A DNA stretch of 64,000 nucleotides from Xestospongia bergquistia (Eukaryota > Porifera > Demospongiae > Haplosclerida > Petrosiidae), in the NCBI GenBank assembly GCA_963965975.1, contig OZ014421.1:4887001-4951000 (forward strand), written 5' to 3'. Positions within the stretch are counted from its first letter, which is position 1. Every line of letters starts with the position of its first letter. The notes beneath the pieces are model-generated. The model was not told the origin of the DNA, made no database searches, and saw nothing but the letters and a program-made list of their open reading frames with translations. Made by a program: the position numbers and the translations under genes. Of the stretch, positions 23,196 through 36,377 are shown piece by piece.

Positions 23196-25248
23196 TTACA
23201 ATGTGTTACAATATTTAGGAATTGAAGTGGGTTCATTTAGTTTCAGGTAATGGCAGCCAACTTCTGCAAGTAATTTGGAACATTCATCTGAAGTAGGACA
23301 ATCTAGAAAATAAAATATGATGTGTTATGTTATCATTAAAGCTTATCATCTTACAAGGTATATAATTACTTAGAATATAAATTAATATCAATTATCCTTT
23401 TCGCAAAACAGTAGAAAGAATGATAAGATTGATAATAAATTATAACCAGCTTTCAAATGCATACATTGTATATAATAATTGGTATACATGGACATTTACA
23501 ATATGTTTTTACTATAATACTTTTCACATGCTAATTAATATAAAACTATAGTATTAATTGAGCAACCTCTTCAATCTTTAGAGCCTGGTTTCATGCATAC
23601 ATGATATATCTATGCTGCAAATTTTTTTGATAAATTTATCATAGTCTATCAAGAAATATTCTGTCAGGAAATAACTGATCTGGACAACATACTATTAGTA
23701 GATAGTCTAATAAAAAATTCGATTACTGGTATAGTATGGCTTTGGTAATTCCTATCAAAACACTGATGCATGTCATTAGTTAATATTAGTTGAAGATATG
23801 TATACCTACAAACTGTATTGTTTTCAATCCTTTTTTCTCCTTTATCTACAATTATACTTACTGGCTTTAAGTAACATTCCAGCAACATAACCATATCCAC
23901 GATAACTATGAAACCCATACACACTGACATATATCTTGCCATTAGGATGACTATGACTAATAGTATAGGCTCCATTAGCTGCAGTGGCAAAGCCATATCC
24001 TGAGATAGCTCCATCACTGTCATAAATTGGTGTCCAATTTAACTCAGTCAGTATACCATTAATTACAACAGTACCATTGAAATAAGAATCTGCTGGTAAT
24101 GCTATACTGTAGAAGTTTGTTGGCATTGTTGGTAATGTAGTAAATGTGACACAGTGAGGGTATTGTCTAAGAGGAGGGACTGTCATTAAGATTGGATCAC
24201 CAAAATTGGATACAGGAAATTCATGACCAAATCCTACCTCAGCAATGTAACATGGCTGATTGCAGACAGCATGACAATATGTATTAGGCTCACTATCAAA
24301 TATGAAAATGTCACCAGATAAAGCCAAAGTTGATGATGTTAAATTTTGCAGACAAGTTATATTAATTTTAGTGTCATCTTTTGATGCTATAATTTTAAAT
24401 CTTTGTCCATTGGTACGACTCTCCAGTGGTGTTAGTAAGAAGTCCATCCCCCAATTTATAGTGGGAGGTACTTGAGTAGCCAATGGATCACAATCATCAT
24501 AATTTACTGGTACCTTTGCACATGAATGTCCTCCAATAACTGTCAGTGGATAATTAGATACAATCTTTGTTCCACTAAGATCTACATTTGTTGCTGCTAT
24601 CAATAATGTCTGCAATGAATGTAATGTAATAGTATAATTGGTACCAGCTGTGATTGTAACTGTAGTACTAGTACTTTGTTGAGGATCTTGTGGTAGTTGT
24701 ACTGTTTGAGTAGGTGTAATAGTTACTATTGTGTTATCTCTACAACCCACTAAAAGGATTTGACCTGGTTGGTTTTCCTGATCAGATGCCTCTGACATTC
24801 CATAATAGATGTACTCATTTACAGAATGATCATGACATGGCAGAGCTAAATAGACCATACCAGGTGTAGATGTATGTCCAACTAGAACAAGAGAGATAGG
24901 TTGACTAGGGGAAGATGTCACATGAAGTCCAAGATGACGATAAGTATAACTGGAGTCTCGTACCTGTAAATTTGATGGTATGGTAACAAAGGTAGCAGCA
25001 TTAGCTGTTGTAGTTCCAGTACGACTGAATCCAGTTGAAGATAATATATTAAATTGAACTGGAGTTGAACTCTTTGTTAAAACAATCATTTCAAGGAGAT
25101 TATTTGTTGATAACTGTCGTAAGAAAGCAACTTGGAATTCACTAGCATCATAGCTGGGCAACCCAACAGCTCCTGTGCAGATATTATTACCTACTAGAGC
25201 TAAAACAGTCACTGTTAGTAGAAGATTCATCGCTCTCTTTGCACGCAT
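23196..25248 (-). CDS. Secreted IgGFc-binding-domain protein, array copy B
   Basis: Exon 1 is 25248-23862 and the terminal exon 23302-23196, together about 497 residues. The signal peptide begins MRAKRAMNLLLTVTVLALVG. The domain landmarks are as in copy A: LSGTKIVSNYPLTVIGGHSC, CDPLATQVPPTINWGMDFLL and ESRTNGQRFKIIAS. The end of exon 1 (LLKA, donor gcca|gtaagt) is of copy C type, whereas the intron and terminal exon (CPTSDECSKLLAEVGCHYL) are nearly identical to copy A. The gene is therefore a mosaic. A second possible terminal exon lies further on at 22146-22040. The upstream region holds an E-box (cacgtg near 25312) that the aligned regions of copies A and C lack. No stops or frameshifts break the reading frame. 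Confidence 0.88.
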
Positions 25249-28154
25249 ACAGGTCTATTTTTAATTTACAGAAGCCAATTTTAGCCTAGCAAAGAAGGAA
25301 ACATCAACACCACGTGATTACTTCTGGTGTAGAAAATCTATTTAAAAGTAGAGAGACAGAAGTCCAAAATAAGTGAAGTACTTGGAAGAAGCTATGGTAC
25401 AATTCAATTTAAAGATGATTTCTTAAGTTGCAGAAGTTTTCAAACTTCAATCAGTCACACATGTATCCACTTTGAAGAACTAACAGTAGCACTTCCTTAT
25501 GAGTTTTGGACACACTCATATAAAACATCACATGAACGTTCTTTTATACTCTATAGTTTCCATGGCGACAGTTGTTTCTTTGTCCCAACCCAAGGTTAAT
25601 AAAAGCAACCCTAGGATCTTTCTAGTAATGACTGAACAGAAACGTTAGTCAGATACAATAAGGAGGAGTGTATACTCATATAGACTACAAATATTATTGG
25701 ATGGATAACTGTCCTACATACATTCAACCTGTTTAACCATATATATATATATTGGTTAAATCAACCAATTAATTTTTACAGTGTTATAGACTGTTTCATA
25801 ATCTTCATGTACTAAATTCACCAAACCCAACTTTATTATTATAAAAGACAAAACATCAGAATCCTCTTTTGTCGATTAATATGTTGTGAGTTAATTAATA
25901 TCTCATTTCCTCATTTTTTAGGCTTTCTTAATCCTGGAGATGACAACAAAGCAAATTACAACATATAGGAATCATTGATCTATCCAGATAGAGATTATAA
26001 TGTAAGTAAATGTACACTATATTAAATACTGTATGTATAATTACTATGGTACATGTATACTACATAGCAGGAATTATTGGTGAACTGTTTTTAAAATGGC
26101 ATTTGGTTAATTTATATAATTATTAAGAAACGCATGCACTCAATAACAGGATCCATTGGAGGGAAATTCTTTGGGCAAATTTTCTAATTCAAACTTTCTA
26201 ATTCACTGGATTAGAGGGTGAAACCCAAGTGCTCTATTTTTGTCCTTGTGCTCTTTTTTCTGAGCCAGCCCAGTGATACAACAAGTCCAACCCAAATGTG
26301 ATGACTCAGCCAAATTCTGAATAATCCTCTTTGGTGTTAAGGAGAAACATTAAGTGTTTATCTTTGAAATAGATACCTCATGTTTATAAACATATGTGCT
26401 CTGTTGATAGATAGATATCTCATGTTTAACATCAAAGGATATTATTCATAAATAACATTGTCTAAATGGTATTAACTAGTTCATGTATTATTAAGATGTC
26501 TTTGTTATGACTCAGTCACAGGAGTATGGTACATGTATGTCATCAAAATGAAACCAAGTAGGAACCTACAGAAGCCGAGGATGGAGATTGGACATTCCAA
26601 TTCCAATTTCTAATTTTAGTCAAAAAGGGTTATACAGAGTTGGAATTCTGTTCTCGGCTTTCATAAATGACATAGTTTTATGGAAGCCAAAAGTGACATT
26701 CACATTCTCGTTCACAACATACATTTATTATTGTGTTTCTTTCTATTGATACCAACAACGAGAAACCTAAGGATCTAGATATGTGGAAAAATAGTGTTAT
26801 ATAGGTTATAAAGTCAGATAAACCTTTTAATATAAATAAGCTGATGTGTAAAAGGTTAAAGAACTACCTATGCATTTTATTTAATAATAGAATTGTCTCA
26901 TCTCTGTGAAATGTAATTGTAAGAAAAGTTTTGTTAACCAATATTTTATGAACTCTATACAAGGATTATATCAAAGGCAACATCTCCGTTGTAAATTGAT
27001 ATTATAATAGGAAATGTGTTCTCAAAGCAATAACAGATAATTATAATATATTATACTAGTATATACAATAAATTTCAGTGCAATTATAAAATGCATGGAC
27101 TCCACTACTGATTATTTAAAGAGAGTTTATTCGGTGTGACCAAAAAAATGGCTCAATAGAAACTACAACCTACTGTTTGTGGCCAAGCAAAATTCTCTCA
27201 ATACAACAATATGTAAGGAAGTGAGTGTACCTTTGTTGTACTCACTTTACAAGTATTGTTAAATGCCTAATTTTTAGTTTAACAATTATAATAAAATATT
27301 CACATCATTGTGTAATGTCTGCTTATTATTAATAAAAATGTCTGTCATATTATGTAGTAGTCTTAAGTTACAACCAGCCTTCATTGTTGAGCTTATATGA
27401 CAGCTTATACATATAGTGGATTGTTACTATATTTGGAGTATGATGTCATATCAAGGTTCATCACAATTCTTTTGCTTTAATAATTCACTATATCTGACAG
27501 CAATCATATAGCATTAAATGAAATATAAGATGAGCAATAAATTGCTAAAAATTATCTTTATGTTGTTAAATTGTATCTATTTCTTAGGACTTCATTGTAA
27601 CATGTTGATTGTGGTTAATAATAACTACTACTATGACAACATTATGCTTACTGGTTTCATTAAAATTTCTTGTACAATAATATGATAAACATAGTGCGCT
27701 TACCACCTTAAAAGTATATTATTAGGTATAAATTACATTCTTGTTGTTTGTTAAAGTGATTAAAATGACATTTAATTTAATAAAAAATATAATTAGGCTT
27801 GACAGCAAACAATTATGGTGTTTATTACTTGTTTATTTAAAATGCAAAAATTCCTTCATTAAAAGTTATATAAAGTTTATGAACAACAGATATAATATCA
27901 TGTGTATAGGTTCTTGTTGTTTGTTAAAGTAACATTTAACTTAATAAAAAATATAATCAGCAACAATTATGGTGTTTACCACTTGGTTATTTAAAATGCA
28001 AAAATTCATTTATTAAAAGTTATATAAAGTTATGAACAACAGATACAATATCATGTGTATAGGTGTAGTATACATATGACTATACATAATATCCTAAAAT
28101 GTTGAAAATATTACAATAAACATTAAAGTGTGGTGAAATAAAATCACACCTATA
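25249..28154. other. Spacer between array copies B and C
   Basis: 25330-25560 holds the conserved upstream block of the family. 25555-25720 is a partial third copy of the dispersed repeat. 25900-26050 is duplicated at 30690-30820 (caaagcaaattacaacatat, gtaagtaaatgtacact). 26690-26880 matches 17440-17600. 27690-28154 is array spacer. I see no gene; the 63-codon frame at 27741-27932 lies within spacer repeat. Confidence 0.6.
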
Positions 28155-28645
28155 TTACAATGTGTTACAAAATTTAGGGACTGAAGTGGGTTCATTTAGT
28201 TTCAGATGACGGCAGCGTACAGCTGCAAGTAACTTGGCACATTCATTTGGAGTAGGACAATCTAGAAAATAAAATATAATATGTTATAATTAGCATCAAA
28301 GCATCTTACAGGATAATTGCTTAGATTATAAATTGTTACCACTTAGCCTATTTGAAAAGCAGTAGAAAGATTAATAATAAATTATAACCAGCTTTCAAAT
28401 TCATGCATTGTTCATTGTATGTAGTAATTGATATATATGGACATTTATAATATATTTTTACTATAATACTTTTCGCATGCTATTTAATTCAAAACTATAC
28501 ATGACATAACTATGCTGGTATGTTGCCTATGAGCCTGTGGACACAAATCTAATACTATTAGTAGACAATCTAATACAAATTTAGATTACTGGTATAGTAT
28601 GGCTTTGATAATTCCTATCAAACACTGATATATATCATTGGTTGA

Positions 28646-28676
<31 letters not shown>

Positions 28677-30102
28677 CTTATAAGCTGTATTATTTTCAAT
28701 CCTTTTTCCTCCTTTATCTACAATTATACTTACTGGCTTTAAGTAACATTCCAGCAACATAACCATATCCACGAAAATCATGAAACCCATACACACTGAC
28801 ATATATCTTGCCATTAGGATGACTATGACTAATAGTATAGGCTCCATTAGCTGCAGTGGCAAAGCCATATCCTGAGATAGTTCCATCACTGTCATAAATT
28901 GATGTCCAATTTAACTCAGTCAGTATACCATTAATTACAACAGTACCATTGAAATAAGAATCTGCTGGTAATGCTATACTGTAGAAGTTTGTTGGCATTG
29001 TTGGTAATGTAGTAAATGTGACACAGTGAGGGTATTGTCTAAGAGGAGGAACTGTCATTAAGATTGGATCACCAAAATTGGATACAGGAAAGTTACGACC
29101 AAATCCTACCTCAGCAATGTAACATGGCTGACTGCAGACAGCATGACAATATGTATTAGGCTCACTATCAAATATGAAAATGTCACCAGATAAAGCCAAA
29201 GTTGATGATGTTAAATTTAGTAGACAAGTTATATTAATTTTAGTGTCATCTTTTGATGCTATAATTTTAAATCTTTGTCCATTGGTACGACTCTCCAGTG
29301 GTGTTAGTAAGAAGTCTGTCCCCCAATTAATAGTGGGAGGTACTTGAGTAGACAAAGGATCACAATCACCATGTTCTGGTGGTACCCGTGCACACTGATG
29401 TCCTCCAATAACTGTCAGTGGATAATTAGATACAATCTTTGTTCCACTAAGATCTAATCTTATTACTGTTATCAATAATGTCTGCAGTGAATGTAATGTA
29501 ATAGTATGACTGGTACCAGCTGTGATTGTAACTGTAGTGCTGCTATTTTGTTGAGGATCTTGTGGTAGTTGTACTGTTTGAGTAGGTGTAATAGTTACTG
29601 TTGTGTTATCTCTACAACCTACTAAGAGGATCTGACCCGGTCGGCTTTCTTGATTAGATGCCTCTGACATTCCATAATAGACATACTCATCTACAAAATA
29701 TTCGTGACATGGCAGAGCTAAATAGGTCATAGCAGGTGTAGTTATATGTCCGACTAGAATGAGAGAGATAGGTTGGTTAGGGGAAGATGTCACATGAAGT
29801 CCAAGATGACGATAAGTATAACTGGAGTCTAGTACTTGTAAATTTGAAGGTATGGTAACAAAGGTAGCAGCATTAGCTGTTGTAGTTCCAGTATGATTGA
29901 ATCCAGTTGAAGATAATATATTAAATTGAACTAGAGTTGAGCTCTTTGTGAAAACAATCATTTCTAGGAGACTACTTGGAGTAAACTGTCGTAAGAAAGC
30001 AACGTGGAATTCACTAGCAGCATAGCTGGGCAACCCACCAGCTCCTGTGCAGATATTAATATCTACTAGAGCTAAAACAGTCACTGTTAGTAGAAGATTC
30101 AT
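28155..30102 (-). CDS. Secreted IgGFc-binding-domain protein, array copy C
   Basis: Exon 1 is 30102-28734 and the terminal exon 28261-28155, together about 491 residues. The Met used by copies A and B (ATGCGTGCA) is present at about 30124-30122, but a two-base difference puts TGA four codons later. I therefore start at the next Met in the correct frame, 30102, which still gives a signal peptide (MNLLLTVTVLALVDINICTG). Domain landmarks are conserved: LSGTKIVSNYPLTVIGGHQC, CDPLSTQVPPTINWGTDFLL. The terminal exon tail reads CPTPNECAKLLAAVRCRHLK and matches the orphan exon at 22040-22146. The intron carries a (TA)n run at 28647-28676. Function as for copy A. Confidence 0.87.
28647..28676. repeat. 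(TA)n microsatellite in intron of array copy C
   Basis: About 15 uninterrupted TA units lie in the single intron of copy C, about 60 bp from the donor. It is absent from copies A and B. Confidence 0.95.
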
Positions 30103-32977
30103 CGCGCTCAATTTGCACGCATATATGTCAAAGGGCTGTTTTTATTGTGCAGGAGCCCATATACATACGTGGCTTAGCAAAGAAGGAAGAAACACTCGTT
30201 CTATTTATGGTCATTCTCAAAACATGTTTGCTTCATGCTGTACCACGTAGTTACTTCTGGTGTAGAAAGTCTATTTAAAAGTAGAGAGACAGAAGTCCAA
30301 AATAAGTGAAGTACTTGGAAGAAGCTATGGTACAATTCAATTTAAAGATGATTTCGTAAGTTGCAGAAGCTTTCAAACTTCAATCAGTCACACATGTATC
30401 CACTTTGAAGAACTAACAGTAGCACTTCCTTATGAGTTTTGGACACATTCATATGAGATGTCACATGTTTTTGAAAGGTACTTTTTGTATAGTTTAACTG
30501 TTCTACAATGTTTTATTAACTCAAAATGTTCTTCATCAACACAAAACAGTCTTATATATAGAAAATCCTTTGATCCTTCCTTTGAGCTGGCTCATAATCA
30601 TGTACAAAATTCACCTTATTAAATGAAACACAAAATCAAAGTCCTTCCTTGTTATTAAGATCTTGTGAGTTAATTGATATCTCATTCTTTAAAAATCCCA
30701 GAGGTAACAACAAAGCAAATTACAACATATAGGAATCATTAATCCATCCAGATAGAGATTATGATGTAAGTAAATGTACACTATATTAAATACTGTATGT
30801 ATAATTACTATTGTACATGCATACTACGAATTATTGGTAAGCAGAGAACTTGGTGAACTGTTTTTAAAATGGTGGTTTGTAAATGCATGCATTCAATAAT
30901 AGAGTTCATATTAGGGAAATTGTTTGGGCAAATTTTCTAAATTAAAGCTTTGACCAATAATTCCCACTATTTATATACATTAGAGGGTGGATTAGAGATT
31001 TCATAGGAAATAGATCAGAGCACAAGCATGTAGTCCAAGTGCACCCTTATCTGCTCTACTTCCTGTAGAAATTTCCTGTAATCAATATTTAGACAATTTT
31101 GAGCCACAAGAGCCAACCTAAGCTAACCCAGTCATATATACCACAAGTCCAACCAAAGTGTGGTAACTCAGCAGAATTTGGAATGAGAAACAGTATCTAC
31201 AACAACCTCATATTTATAAACACCCTAAGCTTTAATGTTAGATAGATACCTCGTGGTTCTCAATAATATCAAAGGGAATTATTCATAAAAATTATTGTCT
31301 TATTGGTATTAACTAGTACTCATAAAATATAGATGTCTTTGTACATGTTATGATGTATGGTATAAGCATGTCATCAACACAAAACCAAGTAGCAACCTAA
31401 TCAGTATGTGGTTATTTAAGTCTATAATACATATTATAGTATTAAGTGAATATTGACATGATATTAACATGATCTGAACATAATCATGACAAATAATTTC
31501 CTTGAAAGCCGTCCAATATGATTATTATTCACAATGTATCTTAATTGATTAAGATATAGATTTTCATTGACAGGTGTATCTTCATTCCTTGGGATTAATT
31601 ATAAGAATGCAATTAATCACAGACAAATAATTATATACATGAATACTAATATTGTATCTTGGAAATACATTTGTTAGATGCTATTAATACTGTATGTATT
31701 GGTATTTCTACTGTACTTTTGTCACAAGTCTTCATCTTTTCCAGCTGCCTGACACACTGCATGACTTATGAGAGTGACAAATGTAATTAACCTACATATA
31801 AAGTAACCACTGATAATGTACATGTCAAAAAATAAATGTTATTACTATTAATTAGAGTGCTTTGAATTGGAAATGACATTAGTGCATGATTTTCCATCTG
31901 TAGTTAATGGTCTAATTAGGGAATGAGGAAGGAGATAATTAACTCATAATTATAGTCTAGTGAACTATACATAAGACTAGGATTCTGTAGTCTTAGTTAT
32001 TCTTTTTGTTTAGCTGTAATCATCTGATGTATGAGCCAATTGAATTAAAGCCTTGATTTTGCCAATGAGTGCTATTTGATCAATGCTAAACTAAATATGA
32101 AATGTTTAGGAGTTAAAGAGTTTTGAGTAGTACACTACACATAACATATCATTATTGCTGATCTTTTTCTTATATTTTAGATAGTTAATCAACTTCATCC
32201 ATTCACTTAGACAATTTTTATTGGGTCATGTTAATGACAGTAGAAGAACAAAAAGATCTTCCTCAATCTCAAAGAACAATGGAAGCAAGTCCAGAAATTA
32301 ATGAACATTGTAGTATGTGTTCAATTTATTCTTTACTTTAACATTTTTTTTAACTTTTACAGACAGATCACATAACAAATGTCACTTAGGTGGAAAATAC
32401 CCACATTTCTTATCACTGTAGTTACCACTTTTCTAGTCTAATGTGACCAAACTTTCAAGGGAACAGAACTATCCTTTATATATTTGGTTATGTAAGACAC
32501 TTTTAGTTGCCACCAATACTAGTATTGTTATAATTTGTTTGTTTGTATCATTAATGATAATAATTGTACTGATAATATTGTAAAAATTATTGTTGAAATA
32601 ATTATTAATTTTAATGTTTATATCATTAAATTATCCTTGTTGGGTCAGTTAACATCGCTATAAAAAATGGTAGTAGACTATAGTCTCGTACCTAAGAGAG
32701 GAAAGTGGGCGGCAACACCAGACGGTTTCTCACCGGTTAGGCGCATTCTGTCTGAGTACGAGACACGAGACTAAGTAAACTAATACAACTGAATAATTAA
32801 TAATGAATAAGGTGGTGACAATTATAACCTATAAAAATTTTTCTTGCAGCCATGTACCAAGATTAACTTTAGCGGAACAACACGCTTGCGTGTTAGCAAA
32901 AACCTGTCAATGAAAGGTTAAAAATAGGGTGGGGCTCCGCCTTATTTAGATTGTTTCCATAGCTACCAATCATCACA
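30103..32977. other. Right flank of the IgGFc array
   Basis: 30250-30480 is the family upstream block of copy C. 30530-30830 and 31690-31810 match spacer elsewhere in the array. 32228-32310 could encode a short exon (MLMTVEEQKDLPQSQRTMEA, donor tgta|gtatgt, acceptor-like ttttag at about 32180), but it joins nothing I can identify. 32682-32773 is a foldback element. No other gene is seen. Confidence 0.5.
32682..32773. repeat. Foldback element with agtctcgt ends, copy 1
   Basis: The sequence starts agtctcgtac and ends gtacgagacacgagact, so the ends are inverted repeats of at least 9 bp. The interior is GC-richer than the surroundings (gtgggcggcaacaccagac). The same end motif occurs at 53086-53143 and, singly, at 40745-40760. 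Confidence 0.6.
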
Positions 32978-35900
32978 ATGCCAAAGAAAGGTAAAGGAAA
33001 GAAGAAAGGAGGCAAAGGCAAAGGAGACAAGAAGAAGGAACCTCCTCCTCCAGTTCAAGTTGAGGAAGAACCACTGAGTGAACTCTCCAAAGAATTTTAT
33101 CTGATACAGGTCCTTCCTCAATACATTATACACACAGTACCTTATATATACACTGTATTATTTTATATGCTACATTATCTACCATCAGATACGTGATTTA
33201 GAAGAGAGAGTAACTCGTTATCAAACTAAATGCGACACACTTCAATCCTCTAATGATGATCTACAAAAGAAACTCACTCAACAACTTGAAGATCAAGAAC
33301 ACATCATAGCTCTTTTAAAGAAAAAAATTCAAGAACAAAGTGAACAGTGTGCAGAACTAGATGACAAATTAATTGCTTTAAAACATGAGAAAGAGACAGA
33401 ACGAGATCATCTCATGAAAGAAATATCATCAATACGTGAAGATGCCCAGGATCGGTTAGACCAGTTAATAGCAGAGAACACTGTTCTTCATGGGACATTG
33501 GATTCTTTGGAGGAGTTCAAAGCTAACAAAGACAAGTTAGTTAATAATAATACTCCTGTTTGTTAATGTAATAATCTCCTTCTAGATTAGAAGCTGATTT
33601 GAAAAGTAAACAAGAAAAAATTGAGCAACAAAAGAAAGAATTTGATGATAAGATATACCAGTTAGAAAAACAGGCTGTACTAGATAAGGACAGGTATGGA
33701 AATGAGTGTAATACATATATTGATAAGATGGATGGATAAATTACCAGACAGATGAAAAGATTGACTGATACAATGTGTTGTTTTGGTATATTAAAATTGA
33801 AACTGTTGAATTACTTATTTTATTCAATGTACACAAACTTCATCTTTAGAATTATTTAATTATTGAGTGTTATAAAATACCCACAATACAATTTAACTGA
33901 TTAACTTATTACAAACTTATAAATGATGGTTAATATTACTACAATGTATTGTAATAAAGAAATAGGTATTACTATACCCTGGATTCCATCATTCTTGACC
34001 TCTATCATAATATTAAATGTACTTTATACTTTCTATATATTAATTACTAATATAGTACTATTAGTGGGGAAATACAAAGGAAATACCCACATTAGACTAC
34101 TACTAATTCAATACAAATATTTTTATCAGTACAACTGAGCCACAGAAATGTTACAATCTTAGTGTTCACAATTGTTTTATGTCCAGTGAAAGTTAAATTA
34201 ATGGATTAATTTGTGTATATCTATGTATATATGGATAGATAGATGGATGAATGGATGGATTGATGGTTAGATTAATGGATTGATGTATATGGATGGTGGA
34301 TGGTGAGTAAATGACCTAGTGGAAAAACTTGTTATCATGTTTGTGTTCTAGGATGCGTAAAGAAATGGTAGCTAAGGTTAGCAATGTTGCTGCAGAGTTT
34401 CGTAAGGTATCTGACTTACAAATGGCCGACACTACTAAGAGGACAATACAAGAGAATGTATCTATTAATCAACAACTTCACAGAATGTCAGACAAGACAA
34501 CAGAACTTGTAAAAGAGAACGAGAGACTTAGAGAGAGGGAGAAGGAGCTCTGTCGCCGTTTGGAAATTATGGAGACAAACGAAAGAGACATAACACGAAG
34601 GAATATTAGCAATCAGAAAGTAAGTCTGACATTAATTCTTAAGGACTTTATTCTTTTCTATTGTTGTTTGTCTCACTTGACACAACTCAAGCTATATTGT
34701 ACAATACCTCACTTAAGAATATCATAATAACTATCTCTATTAATAAAGATTGTTTTAGACATGTATTGTTTAATTAAAACTACTCACAATAATTATAATG
34801 CTATTCTCCTTCTTAGATCTTTGTTATGTTAAAAGACAAAGTTCAAGAACAAGAAAGAGCTCTAAGTGAACTCATTTGTTACAAAGACCAGTTATTAGAG
34901 ACTCAACAACAATTAAAAGAATCTCAACATACAGCACTAACTACAACCCAACAGGCTGAGGTAATGATCTCAGCTACATGTACTACTTACTCACTAATGT
35001 ACATGTCATCCTGTTGGTTGTAAACAAGACAATATTATAGTATTAATTGTATTTAGGTTTATAAAGCTGATCTGAAAGCACTTCAAGCTAAACTTAAAGA
35101 GCTTCATGAACTTTATCAAATTACTAAAGAAGAATTAGACAACTTGAAAGTCTTAATGAGCTCAGCAGCTAAAACTTTAAAAGCTTCGTTGGAAGTAAGA
35201 ACATGACATAATTATAAATACTGTAATCAATCTCTTTCATTAGCCTTCAGGTTATCATTACAATAGTGTGCAGAGCCACCAAAGAGATACTATAATGTCA
35301 ACATTGATGAATATGTTAATCACTGCTCCCGTCAGTAGGACAGCAAGCAAAGTTCAACTTACTGGACAGTAAGTGACACAATTAACACTACCAGTTTAAA
35401 CTAGCTTCAATTACATACCAGTACATTGACTGACAGTACAATAACACTATCACCCACAAGCACTATGCTTGTACATGTACACATGACAGTGTAATAGCCA
35501 GTATGTTACTGTTAAAAAGTGTTACTTCCCTTGACCTGATGTCGACTTGTATAATACATTGTAGCTGTATAATATGTAACACTATAATGACTGACTGTTA
35601 ATGTACTAATAATTAGTGAATTACTGTGTGCTTTAATCAGAAATCATTCATATCATTTTAAAATTTTGTTAACCTAACTAATATTAGGCTTAAGGCACAA
35701 CAATAATGAATACTTTGATGTTAATAAATGCCAGATTTGGCAATTATAGCCAATAAAACATTACCCAAATCCCAACTGTGACAAATGTTTATCAGATGGA
35801 TTTTTACCAATGCAGATTTCAGTCAAAAGGCACTACATGTGTATTCATTACTGTAAAGAACAATAAAGTTTTAGCCAACTGGATATTGGCTGGTTAGAAT

Positions 35901-36105
35901 ATTATGGTAATTAAAATTACCCTCTCTAGCAATAGTAATTTGACACATCACAGTTAGACAGATACCCTAATGATGATAATTTTTTAGTTTATTCATTGAT
36001 ATTTATTTCAACAGTACATCTTACAAACCTGGAGACCTTGGTTTAATACCTTCAATGTCATCCCAAACTCATTTACCACCACTTCAGTTAGATAGCACAA
36101 GATGA
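32978..36105 (+). CDS. CFAP157: Cilia- and flagella-associated protein 157
   Basis: Eight exons join in frame: 32978-33109, 33189-33535, 33586-33693, 34352-34619, 34817-34960, 35057-35194, 35244-35368, 36015-36105, for about 450 residues. The N-terminus is a Lys/Gly-rich stretch (MPKKGKGKKKGGKGKGDKKK) followed by EPLSELSKEFYLIQIRDLEE. Residues about 40-370 are almost continuous coiled coil (DKDRMRKEMVAKVSNVAAEF, TTKRTIQENVSINQQL). The C-terminus carries the short family signature YKPGDLGLIP. The N-terminal and C-terminal signatures and the overall order match CFAP157, a protein of motile cilia and sperm flagella needed for axoneme integrity. Intron 3 contains a gatggatg-type simple repeat near 34226-34290. 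A decayed copy lies at 5523-7300. The gene converges on Neverland-1, with 272 bp between stop codons. Confidence 0.9.
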
Positions 36106-36377
36106 ATTAACAAATACATATAGTTGTGTTTAGAATTTTATTTGAAACAAAAATTATGTATATTTTCAATGCTGTATAAAAATTCCTTTTTAAAAATGAC
36201 TATAATTCTATATACACTATAAACTATGACAATATGTCTCTATTTGATAATCTATACGTGTACTACATAATTGAAAAGTATAAATTTATTGCTCTACACG
36301 TGAACTCTGTGTACAATCAGTGGATGTTTCCACTAACTGTCATGTATATAATTTATATGCATGTGAAGTACTTGTTG

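Noticed and set aside
28714..30111. Start of array copy C at 30111 giving an extra MSA
   Set aside because: The codon there is TTG, not ATG; the first usable ATG is 30102.
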